Counted from the stretch's first letter, positions 23,668-31,761 are shown. The stretch is DNA of 32,140 nucleotides from Planctomycetota bacterium (GCA_016200155.1 JACQFG010000310.1:1-32140), one strand, 5' to 3'. Translations and numbers: made by a program. The notes: a model not told the origin generated them from the letters alone.

Positions 23668-24846
23668 CTAAACACTCGGCTTTCCGGTGAGTCGCACGTA
23701 ATATCCCTCACCCAACGTCGACTTCCCTTTGGGCCGTCTCCTGCTCATCATGGGCTTCGGTGTGCTCTTGTCTTTGTCGAGCACTTCAATCTCGCCACTC
23801 GCCTCCAGGTGAAGCAGAGCCTGTTTGTACGCAGATTGGCTTAGCAAATCAGTCGGGCGCACGACCCAGTCATTGAAAAATAGGTCTACGCATCGAGGAC
23901 CCGTCACAAGCGCGTTGAGAATTTCTCTTTTCACATCAAAGTGAGGATCGAAGAGTGCGACATAATCCGTCCGCCCGGCTTGGACGAACTGCAAAGCGCC
24001 CTCACCTTCTTCCGAGTGACCGCGTTTCCACATGATGTCCTTCATGATCTTGAAGCCAAGCTTGTGATTGGTCGCGTGAATCAGATAGTGACTGGTCTTC
24101 TGCTTTTCTTCGGATTCGACCCGGAATGGGATTGAAAATTCAACGCGCATATCTTTGCGCAACGCGAGCCGATAACACTCCAAGATCAGTAGTTCTCGTT
24201 TATCAGCCTCGTCCGTTGTCTGCAAGGCACTGAAAAGTTCTTCCGCCCGCTGCCTTGAGCCGAGCAGTTCCACTAACACGTCGCTGAGCTTGTCCAACCC
24301 GGCGATTCTGCGCACGCCGTCGATGTTGAAGAAAATAAACGCTTCAGACGATTTGCACGCCATCACGGCTTTGATGGTTTCGAAGGACGTGCCCGAGACT
24401 CCACACGGATCAACGAACAAGAACGTAGGCGGTAGATTGCCGTTGGATTGTTTCAACAGCTTTTTCACTCCGTCGGCGAAAGTGCAGCAGTCGGTGTTTG
24501 GCTGGCGGATATGTGGGTTGGCCTTCCCGAAATCCACGACGGCTTTCTGCAGGGGCAGATACAGAATTGGATCGACCTCGATGAAAACTGCCGAGACCTT
24601 CTTGGAGAAGGTGTCGTTGGAAGCGATAAGCTTGAGCGCCCGAAGAGGAGAGCCGTCGAAAACCTCTCCCGTGTCGGCTTTCGTATATGTTCCGCGCCCA
24701 GCAAAGCCATCAACGTACTGAAGGTCCTTATTCGCCGTCCCGACAATCCGAAAATATGGCGTAAGGTAGGTAGCGAGAATCTCGTGTTTGACCTGCGTCT
24801 GCGCGCGGTAGTCGTCAAAGTGTTCTCGGTCGTTGTCTCTCCCCAT
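23668..24846 (-). CDS. tcmP: Three-Cys-motif partner protein (TcmP family)
   Basis: A 392-residue protein with the layout of the TcmP family: Q-V-K-H-E-I-L-A-T-Y-L near residue 18, then L-Q-Y-V-D46-G-F-A-G50-x-G52-T-Y, then G-S-P-L-R-A-L, F-I-E-V-D-P, and L-F-V-D146-P-C-G. The D-G-F-A-G-x-G and V-D-P stretches look like motifs I and IV of a Rossmann methyltransferase, so AdoMet-dependent modification is a reasonable guess, but no activity is established that I know of. The last third, with H-Y-L-I-H-A-T-N-H-K-L-G and a winged-helix-like end, may bind nucleic acid. The gene starts 7 bases after the three-Cys gene, its usual partner, so the pair is one operon. Confidence 0.85.
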   Translation of the reverse strand: MGRDNDREHFDDYRAQTQVKHEILATYLTPYFRIVGTANKDLQYVDGFAGRGTYTKADTGEVFDGSPLRALKLIASNDTFSKKVSAVFIEVDPILYLPLQKAVVDFGKANPHIRQPNTDCCTFADGVKKLLKQSNGNLPPTFLFVDPCGVSGTSFETIKAVMACKSSEAFIFFNIDGVRRIAGLDKLSDVLVELLGSRQRAEELFSALQTTDEADKRELLILECYRLALRKDMRVEFSIPFRVESEEKQKTSHYLIHATNHKLGFKIMKDIMWKRGHSEEGEGALQFVQAGRTDYVALFDPHFDVKREILNALVTGPRCVDLFFNDWVVRPTDLLSQSAYKQALLHLEASGEIEVLDKDKSTPKPMMSRRRPKGKSTLGEGYYVRLTGKPSV

Positions 24847-24853
24847 GGTTTCC

Positions 24854-25651
24854 TCATTTCACCGCCAACTGCGCGAAGTCGTCAATCAAGTTCAAGCGAA
24901 TTCGCTGCGAAGGCGCGGATGCACTCACTCGCTCAGGAAGGCCGTTATACGTTTGTCCCGCGAGCGTTCGCCCCGCCTGTTTCTTCCGCACGCCACCCCA
25001 TTGTTTGAAGAAGAACGGAATGCTGGCGGCGTGGCACTGGTCGCGAACGCTGAGTACCCATTCAGGTTGCATCGTGCGGGCGCCGGGACCGCTCTCCCCG
25101 CCGACAATGACCCAGTTGATTCCTTTAAGGTTCAATGTGCCGAGATCTTCCAGCAAAGGTTCGACTGAAAGAAAGCGAACAGTCGCCGGTGCACGCCGTA
25201 GATTTTCAATCCGTGGTAGACCGTGGCGTTGATTCTCGACACTCACCCCCCACCATATGTGCGGTAAGTTGGCGGCAAATCGAAGACTCCCTCGAAGTAG
25301 ATCCCGCAGTCGCACCGACCGCTTCGTCAAAACCTGAAACGTGTGCCAGGTTGCCAACTCCATGACGCGGGCAACGTCGCGAATGTAGTCGTCTGGCACG
25401 TCCTCATGGAAAAGGTCGCTCATGCTATTGACGAAAATCATGCGCGAGCTGGCCCAACGTAGAGGCTCGCGAAGTTTTTCGGGCACCAGGCGCAGGTCGA
25501 AGCCTTGCTCATAGGGGTGGCCGGGCACGCCGCGAAATCGTTCTGCAAAAGTTTCGGCATAGCAATGAGCGCATCCGGGGCTAATTTTGGTGCAACCGCG
25601 GACCGGATTCCAAGTCGCATCGGTCCATTCGATGGAGGAATGCTCGCTCAT
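24854..25651 (-). CDS. Phage Gp37/Gp68-like three-Cys protein (DUF5131)
   Basis: A 265-residue protein that opens I-E-W-T-D-A-T-W-N-P-V-R-G-C20 and has C20-x6-C27-x2-C30 (G-C-T-K-I-S-P-G-C-A-H-C-Y-A-E), the family's three-Cys motif, reminiscent of a radical-SAM [4Fe-4S] site. Further family marks are F-V-N-S-M-S-D-L-F-H, F-Q-V-L-T-K-R, W-G-V-S-V-E-N, F-L-S-V-E-P-L-L-E and V-G-G-E-S-G, then F-F-F-K-Q-W-G-G. Members occur in phages and mobile elements, nearly always with TcmP, and the joint function is undescribed. GGGAG lies 6 bases before the ATG. It is the first gene of its operon, behind a TATAAT promoter overlapped by a palindrome. Confidence 0.85.
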   Translation of the reverse strand: MSEHSSIEWTDATWNPVRGCTKISPGCAHCYAETFAERFRGVPGHPYEQGFDLRLVPEKLREPLRWASSRMIFVNSMSDLFHEDVPDDYIRDVARVMELATWHTFQVLTKRSVRLRDLLRGSLRFAANLPHIWWGVSVENQRHGLPRIENLRRAPATVRFLSVEPLLEDLGTLNLKGINWVIVGGESGPGARTMQPEWVLSVRDQCHAASIPFFFKQWGGVRKKQAGRTLAGQTYNGLPERVSASAPSQRIRLNLIDDFAQLAVK

Positions 25652-25668
25652 CTACGCTCCCGAAAATT

Positions 25669-25712
25669 AATGAACATGCGTTCATTATAGTAAGAAGCCC
25701 GGTATACTCCAA
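25669..25712 (-). promoter_or_regulatory. TATAAT promoter of the DUF5131-tcmP operon overlapped by a LexA-box-like palindrome
   Basis: On the minus strand TTGGAG (25712-25707), a 17-base spacer and a perfect TATAAT (25689-25684) stand about 33 bases before the ATG. Directly over the -10 and the start point lies AATGAACATGCGTTCATT (25669-25686), a perfect palindrome with a 4-base centre. Its core is GAAC-N4-GTTC, the form of the LexA/DinR box in several bacterial groups. Binding by LexA in this organism is inference. Confidence 0.65.
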
Positions 25713-25755
25713 CACAAATATCGTTGATTTCTATGAGCGCGTAAAGTGCAAAGGA

Positions 25756-26739
25756 TCACGCCGATGCCGCCTGCTCGCGCAACCTGCCATAATGCGCCGC
25801 GCAGCGGTCCCTCCAGGCTTGCTGTTCCGCTGGGCTGGCGTTGTTGCCGGGCCAGAGCAGCGGTTCGCGGTCGGGGAGCCAGTAGCGGAAGGGTGTGCTG
25901 CGGTAGCCGGTGCCGGAGCAGCAGATCAGTCCTTGCTGGGTGGCGCGTTTCAACCAGCGCAACAACGTCGAGCGGTCCGGCGCGCCTTCCTCGACGGGCC
26001 AGCGCTGCAACATGTCCTGCTGGGTCAGCTTCTCGGTGGCGTTGGCCAGGACCTCGTGCACCTCGGGCCAGGTCTGCACGACGGGGGTGCCGACGGCGTC
26101 GGTGCGCACCAGGTAGTCGGTCCCGTCGCCATTGAGTTCGATGATGAGGTGGCGCGGCGTTTCGACGTAGCGTGAGTAGGCGCAGATGCGGCGGCGCCGG
26201 TCGCGGCTGCGCAGGCGGCGACAGCAACTCATCTCCATGACGATGTCCGCGAAACCCGACAGGGCGCCGGAGCCGCGCGCGGTCTGGCCGTCGCCGCGTT
26301 TGTCCTTGGCGGGATGGTGCACGAGCCACACGGCGGGGCCAAGGTTCGCCAGAGCCTGGAGCGGCAGCAAGCAGTCGAGCAACTTCGGAGCGCAGGATTC
26401 GGCATAACCGGGGAGCAACGCGGCCAGAGCGTCGATCACCACCAGGTCCAGGGCTTCCTGGCGATGCAGTGCTTCCAGGCTGGCGATCAGGGAAAACCAT
26501 TGGGCGTCGGTTGGACGAGCGCCTTGGAAAGGGCGACACAGGAACTGGACGTTCTGCCCAAGGGCGAGTTGCCGGCAGCGTGCGGCCCAGTCGGATTCAG
26601 CTTCTTCGGAGACAACGATGGCCCGGCCTGGCGCAACTGCCAAGCCCGCCAGCTGTCCACCCTGGGCCAATCGGCCCAACAGGTGGGACGTGCAAGTGGC
26701 AGATGGAATCATTACGTCCATGCGCCTGGCGTAAATCAC
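25756..26739 (-). pseudogene. RepA/AAA_25-like helicase ATPase lacking Walker A (5'-truncated)
   Basis: A 327-residue frame from a GTG at 26739. It matches the middle and end of RecA-fold ATPases of the RepA/primase-helicase kind: G-Q-L-A-G-L-A-V-A-P-G-R-A-I-V-V-S-E-E, Walker B L-V-V-I-D103-A-L-A, the sensor W-L-V-H-H-P-A-K (138-145), R-G-S-G-A-L (155-160), and a C-terminal winged-helix region (about 225-265). But the family's N-terminus with G-x-x-G-x-G-K-T is missing. Where G-K-T-S-H-L-L should stand, the frame reads A-T-C-T-S-H-L-L, and the sequence upstream is non-coding down to the tRNA. The gene therefore looks cut within Walker A, probably by deletion or recombination beside tRNA-Gln, and could not bind ATP normally. 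The reading frame after the break is intact, so the loss is recent. Confidence 0.65.
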
Positions 26740-26823
26740 GTAACATCAGTGTTCGGGTCGCCATGCTACCCCAATGCGAAGCCAGCCATTGCAGAAGAAT
26801 TGCAGAAGTCCAAACACCTGTTT

Positions 26824-26855
26824 TCGTAACGTCTATTTGGATATGAAGTTACGAA
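26824..26855. repeat. 8-bp inverted repeat next to the tRNA 3' end
   Basis: TTCGTAAC (26824-26831) and GTTACGAA (26848-26855) flank 16 AT-rich bases, directly beside the tRNA 3' end at 26857. It is not followed by a T-run on the minus strand. It could be a processing signal, a weak terminator or an integrase-type arm site. Confidence 0.4.
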
Positions 26856-26856
26856 G

Positions 26857-26927
26857 CTGGGGTACTAGGATTCGAACCTAGACAAACTGATCCAGAGTCA
26901 GTTGTGCTACCGTTACACTATACCCCA
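26857..26927 (-). tRNA. tRNA-Gln (anticodon CTG)
   Basis: A 71-base cloverleaf on the minus strand. The 7-bp acceptor stem is TGGGGTA/TACCCCA, the anticodon arm ACTGA-CTCTGGA-TCAGT gives anticodon CTG, and the T arm is CTAGG-TTCGAAT-CCTAG. The discriminator base is G, as usual for tRNA-Gln, and the CCA end is not encoded. A promoter with 17-base spacing stands upstream. A truncated helicase gene lies just downstream, so this tRNA may have served as the integration site of an element. Confidence 0.95.
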
Positions 26928-26937
26928 ATTTTGCTTC

Positions 26938-26966
26938 ATCTTACCTGTGCTGGCGGCAAAATACAA
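26938..26966 (-). promoter_or_regulatory. Promoter of tRNA-Gln
   Basis: On the minus strand TTGTAT (26966-26961), 17 bases, then TAAGAT (26943-26938), 10 bases before the 5' end of the tRNA. Spacing and position are right for a tRNA promoter. Confidence 0.5.
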
Positions 26967-26984
26967 GGCTTGCCCGGAAACGAG

Positions 26985-27021
26985 AAAAACCCAGGCAGGC
27001 TGCTTCAGCCTACCTGGGTTT
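26985..27021 (-). terminator. Rho-independent terminator of the DUF1501 gene
   Basis: AAACCCAGG...AGCCT on the minus strand pairs with AGGCT...CCTGGGTTT around a short GAAGC-type loop and is followed directly by a T-run (GGGTTTTTC). It begins 22 bases after the stop codon at 27044. Confidence 0.8.
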
Positions 27022-27043
27022 CGCCCCCGACTCCTGAAAATTC

Positions 27044-28414
27044 TCAGCCGGCGAACAAGGCGTTGATCGGGCGGCCGCCGAGGCCGGCGATGGCGAACGG
27101 GCGGCCGATGGCGTCGCGGACCTGCGGAATCAAGTTGTCCGGGGCAACGATGCCCAGGCCGCGGTAGATCGTGGCGAAGACGTCGCCGATGTTGACTTTG
27201 TCGCGGGCCACGTCCATGCCGTCGGCCGTCGTGGCGCCGTAGGCCTGGCCGCCGCGGATGAGACCGCCGCCGACCACGACCGACCAGCTCCGGGCCCAGT
27301 GATCGCGGCCGTTGTTCTGGTTGATGCGCGGGGTGCGGCCGAACTCGCCCATCCACACGATGACCGTGCTCTCCAGCATGCGGCGTTCCGCGAGTTCCGA
27401 CACCAGCGTGCCCATGGCGTTGTCGAGCGTCGGCTGCAAGCGGGTGCTGTGGGCGTCGAAGGTCTGGTTGTGGGTGTCCCAGCCGCCGAGGTTGATTTCG
27501 ACCGCGGAGACGCCGGCTTCGACGAGTCGGCGTGCCATGATGGCGGAGCGGCCGAAGTTGTTGTTGCCGTAGGCGTCGAGCGTGGTTTTCTTTTCGTCCT
27601 TCAGATCGAAGACCTTGCCTTCCTTGGAGGCGACGAGACTGAAGCCCTTGTAGTAGATGTCGCGGTGCGCCTTGGAGGCATCGGCGAACTTGGCGCGCTC
27701 GCGCAGCTTGGCGTCGCGCTCGCTCTGGCTGGTGTAGGCCATGTTGGCGCCGACGTGCGGCACGCGGCCGTACATGAACTGATCTTCGAGTTCATAGAAG
27801 AGGCGCTGACGACGGCGGACGCGGTCTTCGAGGTCGGTGCCCTGGCCGAGCGATTGCGGGGCGCGGATGTTTTCCGGCGGCGTGCCGGGGTTCTGGACGG
27901 TGAAGGGGGCGTAATTCATGCCGAGGAAGCCCGGGCCGTCCGCAGCGCCGCCGACGGAGATGTAGTTGGGCAGCGAGATATCTCGGTAGTTGGCGAGCTT
28001 GGGGACCTCGTGAGCGGCAACCGCACCGATCGACGGGAACGCGATCGCGGGGTTCGGAGTGTACGAGGTGTGCATCAACTGCCGGCCGCGATTGTGATCG
28101 CCTTCGGAGGTCTGCAGGGAACGAACGATGGAGAGGTGGCGCATCTGCTGAGCGACCTTGGGCATGTGCTGCGAGATGCGGACGCCGGGAGCGGTGGTCT
28201 GGATTTCGGTGAACGGACCGCCGGTGGCGGCGCCGGGCTTGAGGTCCCAGATGTCGATGGAAGCGGGGCCGCCGCCCATCCACAGGATGATGACGCTCTT
28301 GTTGGCCTGGCGCAGTTGCTGGGCGTTCGCATGAATGGTGCGGGCGAACTCAATGCCCGGCAATGCCAGGGCCGAATAGGCCGCCACGTGCTTGAGAAAA
28401 TGCCGACGATCCAT
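27044..28414 (-). CDS. DUF1501 family protein with Tat-like signal
   Basis: A 456-residue member of the DUF1501 family, which is greatly expanded in planctomycetes. It opens M-D-R-R-H-F-L-K-H-V-A-A, a twin-arginine-like signal. It has the family marks I-I-L-W-M-G-G-G-P-A-S-I-D-I-W-D-L-K-P, M-P-K-V-A-Q-Q-M, V-R-S-L, H-x-R-G, G-V-S-A-V-E-I-N-L-G-G-W-D-T-H (near 320), V-I-V-W-M-G-E-F-G-R-T-P-R-I-N and G-R-D-H-W-A. The fold is related to alkaline phosphatases and sulfatases, but the activity is unknown. DUF1501 genes normally follow a DUF1549/DUF1553 cytochrome gene. Here no such partner is present in either direction, so it is a solitary copy. A TTGACA-type promoter with a hairpin at the start of the leader is upstream, and a good terminator follows. 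Confidence 0.9.
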   Translation of the reverse strand: MDRRHFLKHVAAYSALALPGIEFARTIHANAQQLRQANKSVIILWMGGGPASIDIWDLKPGAATGGPFTEIQTTAPGVRISQHMPKVAQQMRHLSIVRSLQTSEGDHNRGRQLMHTSYTPNPAIAFPSIGAVAAHEVPKLANYRDISLPNYISVGGAADGPGFLGMNYAPFTVQNPGTPPENIRAPQSLGQGTDLEDRVRRRQRLFYELEDQFMYGRVPHVGANMAYTSQSERDAKLRERAKFADASKAHRDIYYKGFSLVASKEGKVFDLKDEKKTTLDAYGNNNFGRSAIMARRLVEAGVSAVEINLGGWDTHNQTFDAHSTRLQPTLDNAMGTLVSELAERRMLESTVIVWMGEFGRTPRINQNNGRDHWARSWSVVVGGGLIRGGQAYGATTADGMDVARDKVNIGDVFATIYRGLGIVAPDNLIPQVRDAIGRPFAIAGLGGRPINALFAG

Positions 28415-28443
28415 GAAACACCCGCTTTCTTGTGATGTGCCCC

Positions 28444-28505
28444 CATCCAGACTGACGGATCTGGATGACCAGTAATAGTTTTGACGATTTCAACGGCCGT
28501 GTCAA
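28444..28505 (-). promoter_or_regulatory. Candidate promoter and 5' leader hairpin of the DUF1501 gene
   Basis: A perfect TTGACA (28505-28500, minus strand) is followed after 17 bases by AAAACT or after 19 bases by AACTAT as possible -10 elements. Just downstream, CATCCAGA (28444-28451) and TCTGGATG (28460-28467) form a perfect 8-bp stem with an 8-base loop. This would be at the very 5' end of the mRNA, or could be an operator. The rest of 28415-28674 has no gene. Confidence 0.4.
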
Positions 28506-28674
28506 GCCGGCGCCGCAATCTTTTTTACCTTTAATATCTCCCCTTTGACGGCAGCGGAATGAAAAAAGTTCCGAAAAACCGCACCGGTGCAGTTTCACCG
28601 ACCCGCGCAGCCTCGCCCATTCTTCTTCGCCGCCGGGCGGAGAATTCGACGATTACATAACTAATTGCATTGTA

Positions 28675-29925
28675 TCACGTTACGACCGGCACCTGGGGCC
28701 TTCTAGCGTCGACTACCCCTTCCACCACTGTGGGTCCGATAGGAATGATCGGATCAGGGATTATCATACGCTGACGGCAATACTGGCAGCTGATACGGTT
28801 GCAAAGCACTTCCATCTCGTCAAACAGAAGCCAGGCGGACCGTTCGTCCGTCTCACATTTAATGAAGCGGGCCTTGGCGTTTGCCTCGCGCTCGGCGTTG
28901 CTGGGATGATCCTCCCATAGGGCCGACGCTTCGTCTTCGTCCGCAACGAACACCGTGGCCAAGCGCCGATCACCGGCCAGCGGTTCGTCTCGACCGGCCA
29001 ACTCCATGGCGGCTCGCTGGTGGTAGAACAGGTCGGACGAGTAAAGCTGCTGTTCGCTTGCCCGCTTCAGTTCGTGAATCGCTTGCTGCCAGCAACGTTG
29101 GCCGACGTCGCAGCGTGCGAAGGCGTGGATCGGCGCGTCGCTGCCGGTCAGACGGACCGCAACGAGGTCGGCGTGCAGCTCCTCCTGTCGGCGCAACGCC
29201 TGGCGTGCGAGAAAGACGCATCGCCACATCGCGCCAAGCAGTTTGCGCACGCACCATCGAACGCCGAGCAAGCCCCAACGGTCGCGGTGTGAGAGGTAGG
29301 CGACGATCAACGCCGCTGCCTGGACGCCGAAGGCGAGCCTGGTGGTTCGCTGGGTGAAGTGGCCGAACTCGTGGGCCAGGATCGCTTTGAACTGGGTGAG
29401 GTTGAGGCAATTAACCAAACCCAGCCCGAGCCGCAGGTTCTTGCGCGTCGGCATAAGGACATCACGCAGCGACGACGCCTCCGGAATCGCCGCGGCGTTG
29501 ACGTGATGATCGACGTAAACATGCCGCGGCGGCTCGACGCCGACGTCCTTGCACAACTGATCGATGAACGCGAACAGCCGCGGATGCTCGTGCTCGAAGA
29601 TCTCGATCCCCTCCGGCTTGTACGCCAGGCGACATTTTCCCAGCGCGCGCACCAGGTCGAACAACACGACGCCGATCGGCAGCGCCAGGACAAGGGAACC
29701 GATCTTGACGGCAAGCCAGAGCGGTTCATCCCAAGGCAGATAGAACACGGCCCATGCCGTCCAAGTAAGGAAGAGCAAGTTGTAACTGATCAAGCCGACG
29801 TAGAGCGTGAAGAACGCCGTGAGAGCGACGAGCAGCACCAGGGCACGAATCCGGAACGCCGAGGTCGGCACCGTCAGGTCGGCCGGCACGTCGGCGGGAT
29901 TCGGCGGATAAAGCGATGTCGCCAT
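28675..29925 (-). CDS. M48 family membrane metallopeptidase
   Basis: A 416-residue membrane protein. The start at 29925 (M-A-T-S-L-Y-P-P) is chosen because the frame upstream of it is a translated hairpin repeat. Two or three hydrophobic segments lie at about 28-60 and 72-95. The zinc site is H185-E-F-G-H189 in I-L-A-H-E-F-G-H-F, with the third ligand E249 in E-E-L-H-A-D253, as in M48 (HtpX/Ste24-like) peptidases. Before it, Y-V-D-H-H-V-N-A-A-A matches the family's substrate strand. The C-terminal 100 residues are unusual and contain C-Q-Y-C-R-Q-R near 383, perhaps half a metal site. M48 enzymes act in membrane protein quality control. It is divergent from the kinase gene, with a hairpin repeat between them. 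Confidence 0.85.
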   Translation of the reverse strand: MATSLYPPNPADVPADLTVPTSAFRIRALVLLVALTAFFTLYVGLISYNLLFLTWTAWAVFYLPWDEPLWLAVKIGSLVLALPIGVVLFDLVRALGKCRLAYKPEGIEIFEHEHPRLFAFIDQLCKDVGVEPPRHVYVDHHVNAAAIPEASSLRDVLMPTRKNLRLGLGLVNCLNLTQFKAILAHEFGHFTQRTTRLAFGVQAAALIVAYLSHRDRWGLLGVRWCVRKLLGAMWRCVFLARQALRRQEELHADLVAVRLTGSDAPIHAFARCDVGQRCWQQAIHELKRASEQQLYSSDLFYHQRAAMELAGRDEPLAGDRRLATVFVADEDEASALWEDHPSNAEREANAKARFIKCETDERSAWLLFDEMEVLCNRISCQYCRQRMIIPDPIIPIGPTVVEGVVDARRPQVPVVT

Positions 29926-29943
29926 GAGCACAATCTTACCGAA

Positions 29944-30039
29944 TCTCACGCAAAGGCGCAAAGGCGCAAAGGCGCAAAGCAGAGAGATGCCGAAAATGTG
30001 CGAATGGCCAGCTTTGCGCCTTTGCGCCTTTGCGTGAGA
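29944..30039. repeat. Hairpin of CAAAGGCG-type units (copy 2, longer left arm)
   Basis: Left arm 29944-29980 and right arm 30011-30039 are inverted copies starting TCTCACGCAAAGGCG. The left arm has one more 8-base unit than the right. The 30-base loop is unique. It lies between the start of the M48 gene (29925) and the kinase start (30120), which face away from each other. Confidence 0.85.
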
Positions 30040-30119
30040 CATCATTGCGAATCGGCCCGCCTGCCGATAAATTGGTGGTATCTCTCCGAGGTGTCTTCGA
30101 AGTGCCATCTTCACCCGAC

Positions 30120-31715
30120 ATGCTGACCGCAGCGCTGGAGATCAACCGCCGGCATGCGCGCCTGGCCGTCACCTGGTTCGCCGTCGATCCGGTCCAGGTC
30201 GAGCGTGTGCTGCGCGCGGCCCAGGAACGCGTGGGGCGCGGCGAGGCATCCGATTTTCTGGGTGCCTTGCAGGACGCGCGCGTGCTCACGGGCGAGCAGG
30301 CGCAGCGCTTGCGGACCGCGAACCCGCCGACGGAGGATTTCGTCATCGGCGCGGGGGAGCCGGACACGGACAAGGACCCGGTGACGAAGCTCGATGCTGT
30401 CGATGGCGCCGAGGGCCTGACGCAGATGAGTCATTACCGCATCCTGCGCAAGCTCGGCCAGGGGGGCATGGGGGCGGTCTATCTCGCCTTCGACGCGAAG
30501 GAGAATCGCCAGGTCGCGCTCAAGGTGCTCGCCGCCGACCAGGCGCCCAAGCAGAACGTGCTGCGGCGTTTCCAGCTCGAAGGCCAAAACGGCGCCCTGC
30601 TCGTGCATCCCAATATCATTCGCAGCTATCACCACGGCCAGGATGCGGCGACGAACCTGCATTACATCGTGCTCGAGTACGTCGATGGCCGCACGGCCCA
30701 TGACCTGCTCGAGCGCACGGGCAAGTTGCGCGTCGGCGATGCGGTACACATAATCCTTGACATCGCCCGCGCCCTCGAACATGCGCACAAGAACCAGATC
30801 ATCCATCGCGACATCAAGCCGGCCAATATCCTCGTCACCGCGTCGGGGCTCGCCAAGCTGTCCGACCTCGGCCTGGCCAAACGCCGGGACGACTCCGCCA
30901 ATCTCACCAACGCCAGCCAGGGCATCGGCACCCCTTATTACATGCCCTACGAGCAGGCGATGAACGCCAAGCGCGCCGACGAACGCAGCGACATCTATGC
31001 TCTGGGCGCGACCCTTTATCACCTGCTGACCGGCGAGGTCCCATTTCCCGGCGAATCTGCCGTCGAGATCGTTGAAAAGAAAGGCGTTGGCGTCTATCCG
31101 CCGGCCCACACGCTCAACCCGGACGTTCCCGAAAAGCTCGACGCGATCCTCGCCCACATGATGGCCCGCGATCCGCACGATCGCTATCAGACCGCCAGCG
31201 AGGTGATCGTCGATCTGGATCGCGCACAGCTTGCCGCCGCCATTCCGAGCTTTGTCAATGTCGACACCGCCCTGGAAGATCCCGTCATCATGCAACGGCT
31301 CACGACGCCCGTGCAACCGACGCAGGCCGACATGAACCTGCATCCGCCGGCCGTCAAGGACGCCCCCGATCAGCTCTGGTATCTGAAATATCGCGACCAG
31401 CGCGGCAACCTGTGCAAGGCGAAAGCGACGACCGCGGAGATCCTCGATCGGCTCAAGAAGGGCACGATCCCGCTGCACACCGAGGCCTCCCGTTCGCCGC
31501 AGGGGAAGTTCAAGGCCCTGGAGCGCTATCCCGAGTTCCAGCAAATCACCGCGATCGCCCCGGTGGCGAAGAAGGTCGAACGCCGAGCGGAGCCGAAACC
31601 GACCGTCTCAAACACCGGCTGGCAACCGTGGTTGCTGCTCGCGGCCGCCGCGGCGCTCGGCATCGGCGTCATCGTGATCCTGCTCGTGACGCTCGTCGTT
31701 TACATCAACTCCTGA
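30120..31715 (+). CDS. PknB-type Ser/Thr protein kinase with C-terminal membrane anchor
   Basis: A 531-residue kinase. An N-terminal helical region (about 1-100) precedes the kinase domain, Y-R-I-L-R-K-L-G-Q-G-G-M-G. The glycine loop is G113-Q-G-G-M-G118, the ATP lysine is K135 in V-A-L-K, the catalytic loop is H-R-D231-I-K-P-A-N, the metal motif is D249-L-G (DFG in most kinases) and the activation segment ends G-T-P-Y-Y-M-P-Y-E-Q. C-terminal to it, around residues 415-470, is a GYF_2-like domain (L-W-Y-L-K-Y-R-D), and the last 30 residues are a membrane helix (W-L-L-L-A-A-A-A-A-L-G-I-G-V...). The likely role is signalling at the membrane. The ATG at 30120 has no clear ribosome site; an in-frame GTG at 30102 behind GAGG is an alternative. 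The frame further upstream is a translated repeat. Confidence 0.85.
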   Translation: MLTAALEINRRHARLAVTWFAVDPVQVERVLRAAQERVGRGEASDFLGALQDARVLTGEQAQRLRTANPPTEDFVIGAGEPDTDKDPVTKLDAVDGAEGLTQMSHYRILRKLGQGGMGAVYLAFDAKENRQVALKVLAADQAPKQNVLRRFQLEGQNGALLVHPNIIRSYHHGQDAATNLHYIVLEYVDGRTAHDLLERTGKLRVGDAVHIILDIARALEHAHKNQIIHRDIKPANILVTASGLAKLSDLGLAKRRDDSANLTNASQGIGTPYYMPYEQAMNAKRADERSDIYALGATLYHLLTGEVPFPGESAVEIVEKKGVGVYPPAHTLNPDVPEKLDAILAHMMARDPHDRYQTASEVIVDLDRAQLAAAIPSFVNVDTALEDPVIMQRLTTPVQPTQADMNLHPPAVKDAPDQLWYLKYRDQRGNLCKAKATTAEILDRLKKGTIPLHTEASRSPQGKFKALERYPEFQQITAIAPVAKKVERRAEPKPTVSNTGWQPWLLLAAAAALGIGVIVILLVTLVVYINS

Positions 31716-31761
31716 GCAAAGCGACGTCAGTGATTTTACTTAAACAAAAAAAATAAAACTC

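Noticed and set aside
29926..30114. N-terminal extension of the M48 peptidase
   Set aside because: It is a translation of the CAAAGGCG hairpin repeat and lacks a ribosome site.
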